From the NCBI GenBank assembly GCA_964621785.1, contig CAZUPD010000015.1:25491-89490 (forward strand): a stretch of DNA of 64,000 bases, read 5' to 3'. Under the pieces are notes generated by a model. That model worked only from the letters and a program-made list of their open reading frames with translations, did not search any database and was not told the origin of the DNA. Source of the stretch: JACKDW01 sp964621785 (GTDB lineage: Bacteria; Myxococcota_A; Polyangia; Nannocystales; Nannocystaceae). The position numbers and the translations under genes were made by a program. Every line of letters begins with the position of its first letter. Position 1 is the stretch's first letter. Of the stretch, positions 27,351-36,604 are shown one piece after another.

Positions 27351-27737
27351 ATGCGTGTACGCCATGTTTTGTGTATCGCCGCTGCGCTTGGACTTTCGAG
27401 TTGCACCAATGAAATCACCGCGAAGCTCGCGGTCGATGGCGAAGCGTTTGTCCCAACATCCTGTCGCTCAGGACAGGTAAACAATTTTATGGGTGTCGAC
27501 CTCATCGACGATGCGGGGACAACCGTTCGCCTCGTGCAGCCGCCGACCAACCACCCGCTGGCGATCCTGTTTCGCGGCGGAGAGGTCACCGAACTCGGGC
27601 CGTGCGGGACGATGACGATCGGCCGGCAAAACTCGACGATCAACAACATCGCCAACGTCGAGGGAACAGCGACGCTGAGCTGCGAGATGTCGGGGCATCG
27701 GATCGCAGGAGATGTGACGTTTAAAAACTGCCACTGA
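27351..27737 (+). CDS. Small lipoprotein
   Basis: 128 residues from the ATG at 27351 (M-R-V-R-H-V-L-C). Short basic n-region, hydrophobic core and lipobox (L-S-S-C, about residues 15-18). The mature domain of about 110 residues is beta-rich with four cysteines (near 37, 83, 110 and 127) that could form two disulfides. No family recognised. The cyclase gene starts 27 bp downstream in the same direction, so the two may be cotranscribed. Confidence 0.6.
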   Translation: MRVRHVLCIAAALGLSSCTNEITAKLAVDGEAFVPTSCRSGQVNNFMGVDLIDDAGTTVRLVQPPTNHPLAILFRGGEVTELGPCGTMTIGRQNSTINNIANVEGTATLSCEMSGHRIAGDVTFKNCH

Positions 27738-27764
27738 CGCGGCGTTTGTGCCACAAAGCGGTCG

Positions 27765-28988
27765 ATGGAAGACGGCAAACAAGGACAATGGGACAGGGCA
27801 CAGAGCCTGCTCGTGGCCGGAAAGGCGTTGAGAGAGGGGCTGGCCGCCGCCCGTGCCAACGACCTGCCGGCATTCTTGTTGGGCGTGCGCGATGCGTTTA
27901 CCGCGTTTGGGATTGTGGTCGACCGGATCAATCTGCCTGCTTCCATCGCCTTCGGATTTCGTCATCCGACACTGGCGTTCATCAACCTGACGTGGACCGA
28001 AGGTGTCGGGCCGCATTGCCGGATGCATCCCCACAGGCCGCCGGGTGATCAGGTCCCACCGACGGCCGTGCTGGTGGGAGGCTCGCCCTATTACCCGCTG
28101 TTGGTCGACGGGCAACCCCGGTTTTTAGTGCATCTACAAGAAAATACCCACGGGATGAAGATGCTGCAAGAACTCGCCCAAGAGGGGTTTGAAGCCTATG
28201 CCGCGTTGGCCCTGCCGTTGCCGAGCGGTGCGATTCAGCCCCTGAGCGTGAGCACCCGAGGTTCGTTTCCCGACGATGTTGTGGCCCGTTTTCGCCACCT
28301 CGAACCCCTGCTTGCGTGTGCGGTCGATGCTCTGTACCAGGGGTTGGCCGCATTGCATGTGGCCGCCGCGTACATCGGTCCGATCACCGGGCAACGCGTG
28401 TTGCAGGGAGAGTTTGTCCGCGGCAATACCCGAGCGATCCGAGCCGGGATCCTGTTTTGCGATGTACGCGGGTTTACAGCCCTGTCCCAACAGTTGGGGG
28501 CTGCCCGGGTGGTCGAGGTGATGAACCAAGTCTTTGAGGTCGTCGGTGCCGCGGTCGAGGCGGGTGGGGGCGAGATCCTCAAGTTTATCGGCGATGCCGT
28601 ACTCTCGATTTTTCCAGCACCGCCCGGCAGTGACACGCGCGAGGTCGTCACGCGAATGATCACCGTGGTTCGCAGCGTACTGGAAGGTGTCGAGAAACTT
28701 GCACAGTCAATTGAATTGCCGGTGGCAGTGGGATTTGGCGGTCATCTCGGCGAGGTTCTCTACGGAAATATCGGCACCAGCGACCGCCTCGATTTTACGG
28801 TGATGGGACCGGCGGTCAACCTCGCCAGTCGGCTAGAGGGGTTGTGTAAAACGTTTCAGACGTCCGCGGTGTTTTCCGATGAGATTGCGCCGAACTGTAG
28901 CGAGCTGTGCGAGCTCGGGCTGGCCGAGGTCCGTGGCGTGGCTGAACCGGTGAGGGTCTGGGGTTTTCCGCGTGAGACTGCCGACTAA
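27765..28988 (+). CDS. Class III adenylate/guanylate cyclase
   Basis: 407 residues. The N-terminal 220 residues look like a GAF-type or related sensor domain with no recognised ligand motif and no membrane segment. The class III cyclase domain runs from about 225: F-C-D-V-R-G-F-T carries the first metal Asp, G-D-A-V-L-S-I-F the second region, and G-F-G-G-H-L-G-E-V-L-Y-G-N-I-G and N-L-A-S-R-L-E the later catalytic motifs, so it should make cAMP (or cGMP). It acts in the cytoplasm. A one-mismatch iterated palindrome is at 28128-28139. Confidence 0.85.
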   Translation: MEDGKQGQWDRAQSLLVAGKALREGLAAARANDLPAFLLGVRDAFTAFGIVVDRINLPASIAFGFRHPTLAFINLTWTEGVGPHCRMHPHRPPGDQVPPTAVLVGGSPYYPLLVDGQPRFLVHLQENTHGMKMLQELAQEGFEAYAALALPLPSGAIQPLSVSTRGSFPDDVVARFRHLEPLLACAVDALYQGLAALHVAAAYIGPITGQRVLQGEFVRGNTRAIRAGILFCDVRGFTALSQQLGAARVVEVMNQVFEVVGAAVEAGGGEILKFIGDAVLSIFPAPPGSDTREVVTRMITVVRSVLEGVEKLAQSIELPVAVGFGGHLGEVLYGNIGTSDRLDFTVMGPAVNLASRLEGLCKTFQTSAVFSDEIAPNCSELCELGLAEVRGVAEPVRVWGFPRETAD

Positions 28989-29098
28989 TAAGTGATCATA
29001 CAACCGCTTTGATGCCCAAGCAAGGCGCACGCGGGGCTGCATCGTGTCTCTGGCTTGCAAGCAATCCGAGGAGACTCGCGGTGGCAGCCGATAGCTAT

Positions 29099-29110
29099 TT
29101 GCATGTGCAA
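29099..29110. repeat. Exact TTGYANNTRCAA palindrome, intergenic
   Basis: TTGCATGTGCAA in the 164-bp convergent gap between the cyclase and secA genes, so not constrained by coding. Confidence 0.85.
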
Positions 29111-29152
29111 ATTTGACTGCCTATGCCGAACCTTGAGCTGAACAAGCGAAGG

Positions 29153-32100
29153 CTACGAGCTCGCCTTTTTCCGGCGCCGGCGGCGGCCGCCACGGCCACC
29201 CTTGCCGTCGTCGGCTTGGAGACTCTTGGAGGCCGCTTCGGCGGCAGCCTTGGCGATCATGTCGTCGGGGTTGGCGTCGGCCGTCGCCGCGGAAATCTGT
29301 TGCATGCTCTGCATCATCTGGCGCGCCGCAGCCTGGACCTTGGCCGCCTGATCTTTGTTGAGCGACTGGCGCCCGCGCGACCGGTTGCGACGGCCACTCG
29401 TGCCGCGGGTGACGGTGGTCTCGTACTCCGCACCCTCCTCGGCCTGTTGTTGCTGCTCGGCTGTCAGGCGCATCGATAGGATCTTGTCGAGCACGGTGTG
29501 TTCGATGTTTTCCCACATATCGCGAAACAGGTTGAACCCGCGGATCTTGTACTCATTTTTTGGATTGCGGGAGGAATAGCCGACCAGGCCGATCCCGGTG
29601 CGCAGGTGTTCGATGTTTTTGAGGTGGGCGATCCACTGCTCGTCGATTTCGGCGAGGTAGAACTGGCGCACGTAAAACAAAAACGTGTAGAGGCCAAACT
29701 CGCCCTCGCGTTTGGTCAGCAGGGCTTCGACGGCGACCCATACGCGGTCGACGAGTTTTTCGAGGTTGTCCTCGACTTCGCGGAGGTCGACGGTGGCACC
29801 AAAGCGCTCGAGGGTGGTTGATTCGAGGCCTTCGAGGTCCCACTCGTCGGGGTGGACATCGGCGGGACACAGCTCGTCGACCATCTCGTCGACTTTTTTA
29901 AACGCCAGCTCATGCACGCGCTCGCGCTGCTGGATGAGCGAGCGTGCGACCACATCGAGGGACTTCTCGATGATGTCACCGCGATTTTCCTGCACATCCT
30001 GCAGTGGGACCATGGCGCCGAAGTGGCGGTAGAGGTCGTGGGTGAGGGCGTGGTGGTCGATGCCGGTCGAGGGGAATGGATCTTCGACATCCATGTTGTC
30101 GCCGGCGGCTTCCATCCGCTGACGGCAGTGGTTGTCGATGATTTTTAAGACGCGTGTATGCACATCTTTAATCATCGACTCGACGGTGTGGGGACCGGAG
30201 GTGTCCGGCGGTGGTGGCAGCTTGTCGCGCTGCTCCTTGCGGGCGGCCTCGTCGAGGATCTCGGGTTGGTAGCGACCTTCGAGGATCTGTTTGCGCAGGG
30301 CGTAGATCGCCTTGCGCTGCTCGTTCATGACGTTGTCGTATTCGAACAGGTTTTTGCGGGTGTCGAAGTGCATCTGCTCGACCCGCGTCTGGGCGTTGGC
30401 GATTGCCTTGTTGACCATCCCGGCCTCGATCGGCACGTCTTCTTCCATGCCGAGGCGCTCCATCAGGCCGGTGATCCGGTCGGCGCCAAAGATCCGCATC
30501 AGGTCGTCTTCGAGGCTGAGGAAAAACCGTGAGGCACCCGGGTCGCCCTGACGACCGGCACGGCCGCGCAGCTGGTTGTCGATCCGGCGCGACTCGTGAC
30601 GCTCGGTGCCGATGATGTACAGGCCGCCGAGTTCGAGGACTTCTTTTTTTTCGCCTTCGCACTGGGTCTTGAGGCCCTCGTGGAGCTTGTTGAACTGCTC
30701 GGTCTGGGTCTCGGGGTCGTAGTGGGCCTTGGCCATCATCTCGGAGTTACCCCCCAAAATGATGTCGGTGCCGCGACCAGCCATGTTGGTCGACACGGTC
30801 ACCGCGTGTTTACGGCCGGCCTGGGCGACGACAAACGCCTCGCGCTCGTGCTGCTTGGCGTTGAGGACCTGGTGGGGAATACCTGCCCGATCGAGCAGCT
30901 GGTGGATCACGTGGGATTTTTCGACGCTGACGGTCCCGACCAACACCGGCTGGCCGCGCTCGTGGGCGTCGCGGATCTCTTCGATGACGGCCTTGAACTT
31001 GCCGCGTTCGTTTTTGTAGACGAGGTCGTCTTGGTCGAGGCGAATGACGGGGCGGTTGGGGGGAATTGCAATTACATCGAGTTCGTAGATCTTGCGGAAC
31101 TCGGCCTCCTCGGTGACGGCGGTGCCTGTCATGCCGGAGAGCTTTTCGTACATGCGGAAGTAGTTCTGGTAGGTGATCGTGGCCAGGGTCCGCGACTCTG
31201 GTTGGATCGGCACACCCTCTTTGGCTTCGATGGCCTGGTGCAGACCCTCGCTCCAGCGCCGACCCTCCATTTTGCGGCCGGTGAACTCGTCGATGATGAT
31301 GACCTCGCCGCCCTCGACCAGGTAGTTGACGTCTTTTTTGTAGAGGACGTGGGCCCGCAGCGCCTGGTTGACGTGGTGCAGCAGCTCGATGTTGTCGGGG
31401 TGGTAGAGGTTGGGGCAGCGCAGCAACTTTTCGATCCGGTCGACGCCGGAGTCGGTCAGCTGGGCGGAGTGGGCCTTTTCGTCGACGACAAAGTCGAGGT
31501 CGCGCCGCAGGCTGGGGATCATGCGGTTGACGGTGGTGTAGGTCTCCGGCGACTTGTTGGCCTCGCCGCTGATGATGAGCGGGGTGCGGGCCTCGTCGAT
31601 CAAAATCGAGTCGACCTCGTCGACGATCGCAAAGTGCAGGTCGCGCTGCACATACTTCTCGATCGTCTCTTTCATGTTGTCGCGCAGGTAGTCAAACCCG
31701 AACTCGTTGTTGGTCCCGTAGGTGATGTCGCAGCGGTAGGCCCGTTGGCGCTCTAGGTGGAACATGCCGCTGACGATGGTCCCGGTAGTCAGGCCCATAA
31801 ATCCGTAGATCTCGCCCATCCACTCGGCGTCGCGCGAGGCGAGGTAGTCATTGACGGTGATCAGGTGGGCACCGCGGCCGGTGAGGGCGTTGAGGTAGAG
31901 GGCTGCGGTCGCGGTCAGGGTCTTACCCTCACCGGTCCGCATCTCGCAGATCTTGCCCTGGTGCATCGAGATGCCACCGATCATCTGGACGTCGTAGTGA
32001 CGCATCCCGAGGGTGCGGACAGAGGCCTCGCGCACGCTGGCGAACGCTTCGGGAAGGATTTGGTCGAGGCTCTCGCCGTTGTCGAGGCGTTGCTTAAACT

Positions 32101-32245
32101 CGCCGGTACGGGCTTTGAGGTCGTCATCGCTCAGCGGCTTGACGGACTTTTCGAGGTCGTGGATACGCGCCACCAGGGGGCGCAGCTTTTTCATCTGACG
32201 CTCGTGTTTGGTGCCAAAGACTTTTTTGAACAGCGAGTTAAACAT
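29153..32245 (-). CDS. secA: Preprotein translocase ATPase SecA
   Basis: 1030 residues, longer than the common 830-930. Walker A is in M-R-T-G-E-G-K-T-L (about 102-110), the Walker B/DEAD region is V-D-E-V-D-S-I-L-I-D-E-A-R-T-P-L, and the M-A-G-R-G-T-D-I and Q-L-R-G-R-A-G-R-Q-G-D motifs of NBD2 are present. The protein drives unfolded preproteins through SecYEG. The usual C-terminal SEC-C zinc motif (CxCxSGx8CH) is missing; instead the tail is Ala/Gln-rich and ends in a Gly/Arg/Lys cluster (G-G-R-R-R-R-R-K-K-A-S-S). Near-copies of the iterated palindrome occur in it (31066-31077). It is divergent from the 32483 gene. Confidence 0.95.
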   Translation of the reverse strand: MFNSLFKKVFGTKHERQMKKLRPLVARIHDLEKSVKPLSDDDLKARTGEFKQRLDNGESLDQILPEAFASVREASVRTLGMRHYDVQMIGGISMHQGKICEMRTGEGKTLTATAALYLNALTGRGAHLITVNDYLASRDAEWMGEIYGFMGLTTGTIVSGMFHLERQRAYRCDITYGTNNEFGFDYLRDNMKETIEKYVQRDLHFAIVDEVDSILIDEARTPLIISGEANKSPETYTTVNRMIPSLRRDLDFVVDEKAHSAQLTDSGVDRIEKLLRCPNLYHPDNIELLHHVNQALRAHVLYKKDVNYLVEGGEVIIIDEFTGRKMEGRRWSEGLHQAIEAKEGVPIQPESRTLATITYQNYFRMYEKLSGMTGTAVTEEAEFRKIYELDVIAIPPNRPVIRLDQDDLVYKNERGKFKAVIEEIRDAHERGQPVLVGTVSVEKSHVIHQLLDRAGIPHQVLNAKQHEREAFVVAQAGRKHAVTVSTNMAGRGTDIILGGNSEMMAKAHYDPETQTEQFNKLHEGLKTQCEGEKKEVLELGGLYIIGTERHESRRIDNQLRGRAGRQGDPGASRFFLSLEDDLMRIFGADRITGLMERLGMEEDVPIEAGMVNKAIANAQTRVEQMHFDTRKNLFEYDNVMNEQRKAIYALRKQILEGRYQPEILDEAARKEQRDKLPPPPDTSGPHTVESMIKDVHTRVLKIIDNHCRQRMEAAGDNMDVEDPFPSTGIDHHALTHDLYRHFGAMVPLQDVQENRGDIIEKSLDVVARSLIQQRERVHELAFKKVDEMVDELCPADVHPDEWDLEGLESTTLERFGATVDLREVEDNLEKLVDRVWVAVEALLTKREGEFGLYTFLFYVRQFYLAEIDEQWIAHLKNIEHLRTGIGLVGYSSRNPKNEYKIRGFNLFRDMWENIEHTVLDKILSMRLTAEQQQQAEEGAEYETTVTRGTSGRRNRSRGRQSLNKDQAAKVQAAARQMMQSMQQISAATADANPDDMIAKAAAEAASKSLQADDGKGGRGGRRRRRKKASS

Positions 32246-32482
32246 GGTCGGTAAATGCGTCGAGCGCGGTCAACGCAGCCGGCGGGACGGCCAAGGGTAC
32301 GGGGGTCGTGCCGACATGTCTACGCACCCGAGAAGACCACGTTCAAGTACCATAAAGTGGCAATAGAGCTGACGCGGCGTGGCGCCCATGTGAGCTGAAC
32401 CGTGCGGGCGAAACTCCGAGACTGGGCGCGTTGTCACATCGCCTGATATATAGTTTGCGCACCCACCCTGGAGCCCCTGCCG

Positions 32483-32992
32483 ATGAGCCTTCCGACCCAC
32501 CCGATCCGCGTCCAGCTTCGCCACAGTTTGCTGGCCGAAGATGCGACTTTGCGGGCTCTCGACGATCTGCCGGAAGAGGTCCGTGAAGGGCTCGCCAACG
32601 GACATGACTTTTTGTTCTTAGAGCTCGATAAACCGGCGCCCGTCGGCTCGGTGCTCGGGCTCGCCGACGAATCCGAGCCGGAGCCGTGGGCGTTTCAAGT
32701 TCGCCGGGTGGTGTCGCGCGCGGGCGAGGAGCGACTGCGAGGGTGCGTGGGTGGGCGTGTCGATGCCTCGCTGCTCGCCGAGACCGATCTTCTCGACACC
32801 GACCACCTCTCCCCGCTGCGGCCCGAGGAGGTTGACGAGCACTTCAACAACCCCCACCGCAAGGCCGCCCAATCCGAGGGTGGTGCCGTGGTCTCGTTTC
32901 AGCCCGTCGGCTCGCCGGTACCGGTGACGGTGATTCCCAGCCGCTCCGACGACAGCGGACCGAAGTACCGCGAGGCCCGAAGCCGGGCTTGA
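32483..32992 (+). CDS. Hypothetical soluble protein
   Basis: 169 residues from an ATG. No family recognised. The middle shows a compact beta-rich pattern (F-L-F-L-E-L-D-K-P-A-P-V-G-S-V-L, then F-Q-V-R-R-V-V), somewhat like small PilZ-type barrels, but the PilZ RxxxR and D/NxSxxG motifs are not visible. The last 50 residues are polar and probably disordered. It is followed 64 bp later by the carboxypeptidase gene in the same direction. Confidence 0.5.
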   Translation: MSLPTHPIRVQLRHSLLAEDATLRALDDLPEEVREGLANGHDFLFLELDKPAPVGSVLGLADESEPEPWAFQVRRVVSRAGEERLRGCVGGRVDASLLAETDLLDTDHLSPLRPEEVDEHFNNPHRKAAQSEGGAVVSFQPVGSPVPVTVIPSRSDDSGPKYREARSRA

Positions 32993-33056
32993 GGTCGACG
33001 AGCAAACTGCGTTGTCCTAATAACATGTCGAAATAGACAGGTTCTCGAGGGAAGAC

Positions 33057-33992
33057 GTGCGAGGCAGACTGATCCGTCCCAAGCCGGTGAGCGCGACACC
33101 CACGATTGCAATTGTCGCGGCCAGTGGCCCCGTCGAGCGCGTCCGCTATGAGCCGGGGTTGCGCAAGCTCGAGCGAGCGATCGGCAAGGCGAGGCAACCA
33201 CCCAACCTGTACGACATCGACCGCGGGCTGTTCGCCGGGACCGATGCCGTTCGCCTGCAAGACCTGCAAAACGTCCTCGCCGATCCCGAAGTCGAAGTCG
33301 TACTCGCGGCCCGGGGCGGAAGCGGGATCACGCGTATGCTCGACCGGCTCGACCCCGAACGCCTGCGCGCCCAGCCAAAGATCCTAGTCGGTTTTTCCGA
33401 CCTGACGGGCCTGCTGGCATGGGCACTGCAGCGCGTTGGTATCACCAGCATTCACGGGCCAGTCGTCACGCAAATGTCAACACTCCACCCCGACGGTCTC
33501 GAGCGATTGCGAGAGATGATCGAAGGCGAGGTTCCGGCGGTCCTCGAGGCCGAACAGGGTACAGTTGTCTCGGGAGGGTGCGTCGAGGGCCCATTGTTTG
33601 CCGGCAACCTCGAAGTCCTACGGACATTGATCGGGACCAAATCGATGCCGGATTTACGCGGGTATATCCTGGCGCTCGAGGAGATCGGAGAACGGCCCTA
33701 CCGCATCGATCGCTGTCTGACGCATCTGATGAGTAGCGGCGCCCTGCGGGGAGTCAAAGGCATCGTCGTCGGCCAGTTGACCGGGTGTGAAGAGCCCGAA
33801 GACCGGCCGTTTGAGGTGCCGAGCGCAGAGCAGGTGCTGGTCGAACGATTGGCAGATCTACGTATTCCAATCGTGACAGGGTTTGGGTTCGGCCACGATC
33901 GTGTACACAATGAAGCATTGCCAGTCGGGACGCGTGTGCGCTTGGATGCGGACAATGGGGCATTGGCTTTTTTGGAGCCGGTTTGTGGGTAG
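33057..33992 (+). CDS. LD-carboxypeptidase (peptidase S66 family)
   Basis: 311 residues from a GTG with GAGGGA upstream. The S66 triad can be placed: nucleophile Ser in V-G-F-S-D-L-T-G, Glu in L-E-E-I-G-E-R-P-Y-R-I-D-R, and His in F-G-F-G-H-D-R-V-H-N. R-G-G-S-G-I-T-R precedes the Ser as in LdcA. Such enzymes cut the terminal D-Ala from tetrapeptides in murein recycling in the cytoplasm, or hydrolyse microcin-type substrates (MccF branch). No recycling genes are adjacent. Confidence 0.88.
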   Translation: MRGRLIRPKPVSATPTIAIVAASGPVERVRYEPGLRKLERAIGKARQPPNLYDIDRGLFAGTDAVRLQDLQNVLADPEVEVVLAARGGSGITRMLDRLDPERLRAQPKILVGFSDLTGLLAWALQRVGITSIHGPVVTQMSTLHPDGLERLREMIEGEVPAVLEAEQGTVVSGGCVEGPLFAGNLEVLRTLIGTKSMPDLRGYILALEEIGERPYRIDRCLTHLMSSGALRGVKGIVVGQLTGCEEPEDRPFEVPSAEQVLVERLADLRIPIVTGFGFGHDRVHNEALPVGTRVRLDADNGALAFLEPVCG

Positions 33993-34213
33993 TCTCGTTT
34001 GATGTTTCGAGACGCTACACTTTTGAATGTGTCGTTACGTTGCTTGCCTGACTGGGGTGGATGCGTACCGAAACGAGCCCGGTCTCGGCCGACGGCAGTC
34101 CGGTGAAGTCCATCGGGTTCATCGCGTCTTTCACGCGCGAGTGACAAGCCACAGCTGCGACAGGTTAAAGCGGCCCCACGGCCCAAAATTTCCAGCTTGA
34201 TCACTCCACCACA

Positions 34214-34248
34214 ACTGTAGTACTACAGTCGTAGTTCTACATCTGTAG
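34214..34248 (+). promoter_or_regulatory. BlaI/MecI-type operator
   Basis: A perfect 16-bp palindrome ACTGTAGTACTACAGT (34214-34229) is followed by CTACATCTGTAG (34237-34248), which contains the TACANNTGTA signature of BlaI/MecI/CopY repressors. GTAG/CTAC half-sites continue between them. It ends 12 bases before the repressor ATG, as expected for autorepression of the blaI-blaR1 operon. Confidence 0.85.
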
Positions 34249-34260
34249 TTGCGCGAAAAC

Positions 34261-34671
34261 ATGCCTCGGTCGGAACAGCTCAGCGAACTTCAGCTCGCCT
34301 TCTTGCGCGCCCTTTGGGACCTTGGTGAGGGCAGTGTCCACGACGTCCAGCAGGCCCTTGATGGTCTCGGTCGTGCCCTTGCTCCCACGACCGTCGCCAC
34401 CCTGTTGGGTCGGCTCGAAAAGCGGGGGTATGTCCGGCATCGGCGAAATGGTCGGCAATACATTTACTCGGCCACGGTTGAAGAGCACGAACTGCAGCGG
34501 TCGGTGCTTTCGCGCCTGACTCAAACCCTATTTTCCGGTGACGTCACGGCAGTGTTCAGTCACCTCCTGCACGCCCGCGAGGTCGGTCCCGGCGACCTCG
34601 CCCAGGTCAAAGCCATGATCGAAGCCCGGGAAAAGGCCAGCGAGAACGGCGCTGACGAGGAGTCGACATGA
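34261..34671 (+). CDS. BlaI/MecI/CopY-family transcriptional repressor
   Basis: 136 residues from the ATG at 34261. Winged-helix protein with the family order: L-S-E-L-Q-L-A-F-L-R-A-L-W, then V-H-D-V-Q-Q-A-L, then the recognition helix A-P-T-T-V-A-T-L-L-G-R-L-E-K-R-G-Y-V and the wing R-R-N-G-R-Q-Y-I-Y-S-A. The C-terminal dimer and cleavage region is present. It should bind the operator just upstream and be cut or released when the partner BlaR1-like protease signals. Its stop overlaps the next start (ATGA), indicating translational coupling. Confidence 0.92.
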   Translation: MPRSEQLSELQLAFLRALWDLGEGSVHDVQQALDGLGRALAPTTVATLLGRLEKRGYVRHRRNGRQYIYSATVEEHELQRSVLSRLTQTLFSGDVTAVFSHLLHAREVGPGDLAQVKAMIEAREKASENGADEEST

Positions 34672-36395
34672 TGATCCTGAGTACGATGGCGTGGTCTGAA
34701 GTCTTTGCTTCGATGAGTGGCTGGTTGCTCACCTACCTGATTCACAGCACAATTTTGATCTGTGGGGTGTGGTTGGCGACCCGGCACCTGCGCGGGTTGA
34801 AAAACCCGACCCGCAACACCCTGTGGAAGCTGGCGATGGTCGGCGGGATTGTGACGGCGAGCTTTCAACAGGCGACCGATTACCGTCCTCCTTTGGGTGT
34901 GCTTGGGTTTGAGGCCGGACAAAAACTTGCACAATCATCGGTTACCGACGTCTCGCCGGCCACGGTTGCGACCGTAGCGGCCGCGGGGCAGGCCGTCGAA
35001 CAGGCGCCTGTGGTCGCGCGCCATGAGATTGCGAGCGAGTCGGGCGTCGTCAGTGTCGATGTGATTTCCCCGGCCCAAGAAGTTGTGGCGCCGGTGGCTG
35101 CTCCCGTTGTTGCAGCTGCAACTCCGGTCGTTCCCCAAACACCGCTGTGGCCCGGCGTCCTCGCCTGTCTGTGGATCCTCGGTGGCGCGGCTGCGCTGGC
35201 CCTGCAGGGCCTGGGGATTCGGCGGTTTTACCATCAGCTCAAGAAGCGGACCGAGGTCCTCGACGACGCAGTTCTCGAAGGGTTTGTCACCCTGTGCCAA
35301 CGTGCCGGGATCAGCCGCAAGATCCGCCTGACTGTCTCTGAGAACATCTGCTCGCCGGTCGCCCTCGGCCGCTCCGAAGTCGTGTTGCCGCAACAGGCCC
35401 TCGACAAGTTGACGCCCGAGCAAGTCACCGCAGTACTGGCCCATGAGCTCGCCCATCTGGAGCGCCGCGACTGGTTGTGGGCCGGACTCGCCACCGCGAT
35501 CGAGTCGGTGTTGTTCTTCCAACCGCTCAACGCACTTGCGCGGCGCGGGATCCAAGATTCGGCCGAGTACCTGTGTGACGATTGGTCGGCCCACTACGTC
35601 GGCACCGGCGAGCCGCTGGCCAAGTCGCTGGCCGAAGTTGCGGTCTGGTCTGAGGCCAGCCCACACCCGCAGATGCTGCCGGGGATGGTCGATCGCCGCA
35701 GCCCCTTGGTCGACCGGATCTCGCGTCTGATCGACGGCAAACATGACCGTTTAGACATCCATCCGTCGCCGTGGCGCGTCGGGGCGATCCTCGGACCGAT
35801 GGCGCTGCTCGCCTTGGTCGCGCCGCGGGTCGCTGGGGCCTCCTCCGAGATCGTCGAGCCGGTTGTCGCCGAAGCACCCGAAGCACCCGCGCCCGAGGTC
35901 CCCGACGTCGTCGCGCCCGAAGTCGTCGCCAGCGACGACGGCAAGGCTGTGGTTGTGACCCTGGCCGATGGGACAAAGTTGCGTGTGCAAGTTCCCGAAG
36001 CGAAGGCTCCGCCCGCACCTCCGCCGGTCGTCGCGATTCCCGAACCGCCGGCTCCCCCGGTCCCGCCGCAGATCCACATCCCCGAGCCTCCACCGGTGCC
36101 CCACTTCGATTACCACTACGCTCCACCAGAGATGGATTTTGATGAGGGCGACCTGTGGGGCGCGATTATTATCGGCGGCGTCGGGTTGTTGCTGCTCGAC
36201 AGCATGCTCGACGACTTCGACGAGCCCGAGTACGACTCGCACTACCGCGTGGAAATTCCCCAGGTCCGGGCCCATCGCACCCCGATTTCGCATCGACACG
36301 GTCTGAAAGATCCATTTGGCGGGCGCGCTCCGGCACCGCGTGGTCAACCCGCGCCTGCACGCGACTTGAAAGATCCGTTCCGCAACTCGCTGTAA
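34668..36395 (+). CDS. BlaR1-like M56 membrane metalloprotease
   Basis: 575 residues. Hydrophobic helices occur at about residues 12-34 and 155-185 and near 370. The zinc protease motif H-E-L-A-H lies in V-T-A-V-L-A-H-E-L-A-H-L-E-R-R-D, with A-E-Y-L-C-D-D providing the third ligand region. It would cleave or trigger loss of the BlaI-type repressor. The C-terminal, presumably periplasmic, part is not a penicillin-binding domain: it is Pro/Ala/Val/Glu-rich with P-P-A-P-P-P-V-V repeats, a His/Tyr-rich segment (F-D-Y-H-Y-A-P-P-E-M-D) and one more hydrophobic run. No beta-lactamase gene is nearby, so the signal sensed is probably not a beta-lactam. An exact iterated palindrome lies at 35110-35121. 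Confidence 0.85.
   Translation: MMILSTMAWSEVFASMSGWLLTYLIHSTILICGVWLATRHLRGLKNPTRNTLWKLAMVGGIVTASFQQATDYRPPLGVLGFEAGQKLAQSSVTDVSPATVATVAAAGQAVEQAPVVARHEIASESGVVSVDVISPAQEVVAPVAAPVVAAATPVVPQTPLWPGVLACLWILGGAAALALQGLGIRRFYHQLKKRTEVLDDAVLEGFVTLCQRAGISRKIRLTVSENICSPVALGRSEVVLPQQALDKLTPEQVTAVLAHELAHLERRDWLWAGLATAIESVLFFQPLNALARRGIQDSAEYLCDDWSAHYVGTGEPLAKSLAEVAVWSEASPHPQMLPGMVDRRSPLVDRISRLIDGKHDRLDIHPSPWRVGAILGPMALLALVAPRVAGASSEIVEPVVAEAPEAPAPEVPDVVAPEVVASDDGKAVVVTLADGTKLRVQVPEAKAPPAPPPVVAIPEPPAPPVPPQIHIPEPPPVPHFDYHYAPPEMDFDEGDLWGAIIIGGVGLLLLDSMLDDFDEPEYDSHYRVEIPQVRAHRTPISHRHGLKDPFGGRAPAPRGQPAPARDLKDPFRNSL
35110..35121. repeat. Exact TTGYANNTRCAA palindrome
   Basis: TTGCAGCTGCAA, fully self-complementary, inside the BlaR1-like gene; in this reading frame it may partly reflect Ala/Val codon choice. 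Confidence 0.75.
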
Positions 36396-36411
36396 CCTCT
36401 CCAGGAACACG

Positions 36412-36441
36412 AAAACCCCCGGCTTTTTGGTCGGGGTTTTT
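36412..36441 (+). terminator. Rho-independent terminator
   Basis: AAAACCCC (36412-36419) pairs with GGGGTTTT (36433-36440), followed by more T. It ends the blaI-blaR1 transcript. Confidence 0.8.
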
Positions 36442-36604
36442 GTTTCCGACTTGCAAGGTTGGTGTATGAGCAACTTGATGGCTCACCCGTACGGGTCAGT
36501 GCTCAATGGTTGCGTCAATCCCGCAGTTTGTGAGATCTCTGGGTACAGCATAGGCCCGCAGGTGCGCGCGTCACTGCGGGGGTGTGTTATGCGGGCATCG
36601 CACC

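Noticed and set aside
30596..31756. 386-codon frame antisense to secA
   Set aside because: Leu/Val/Asp-rich artefact of the reverse complement of secA codons; no ribosome site and no family.
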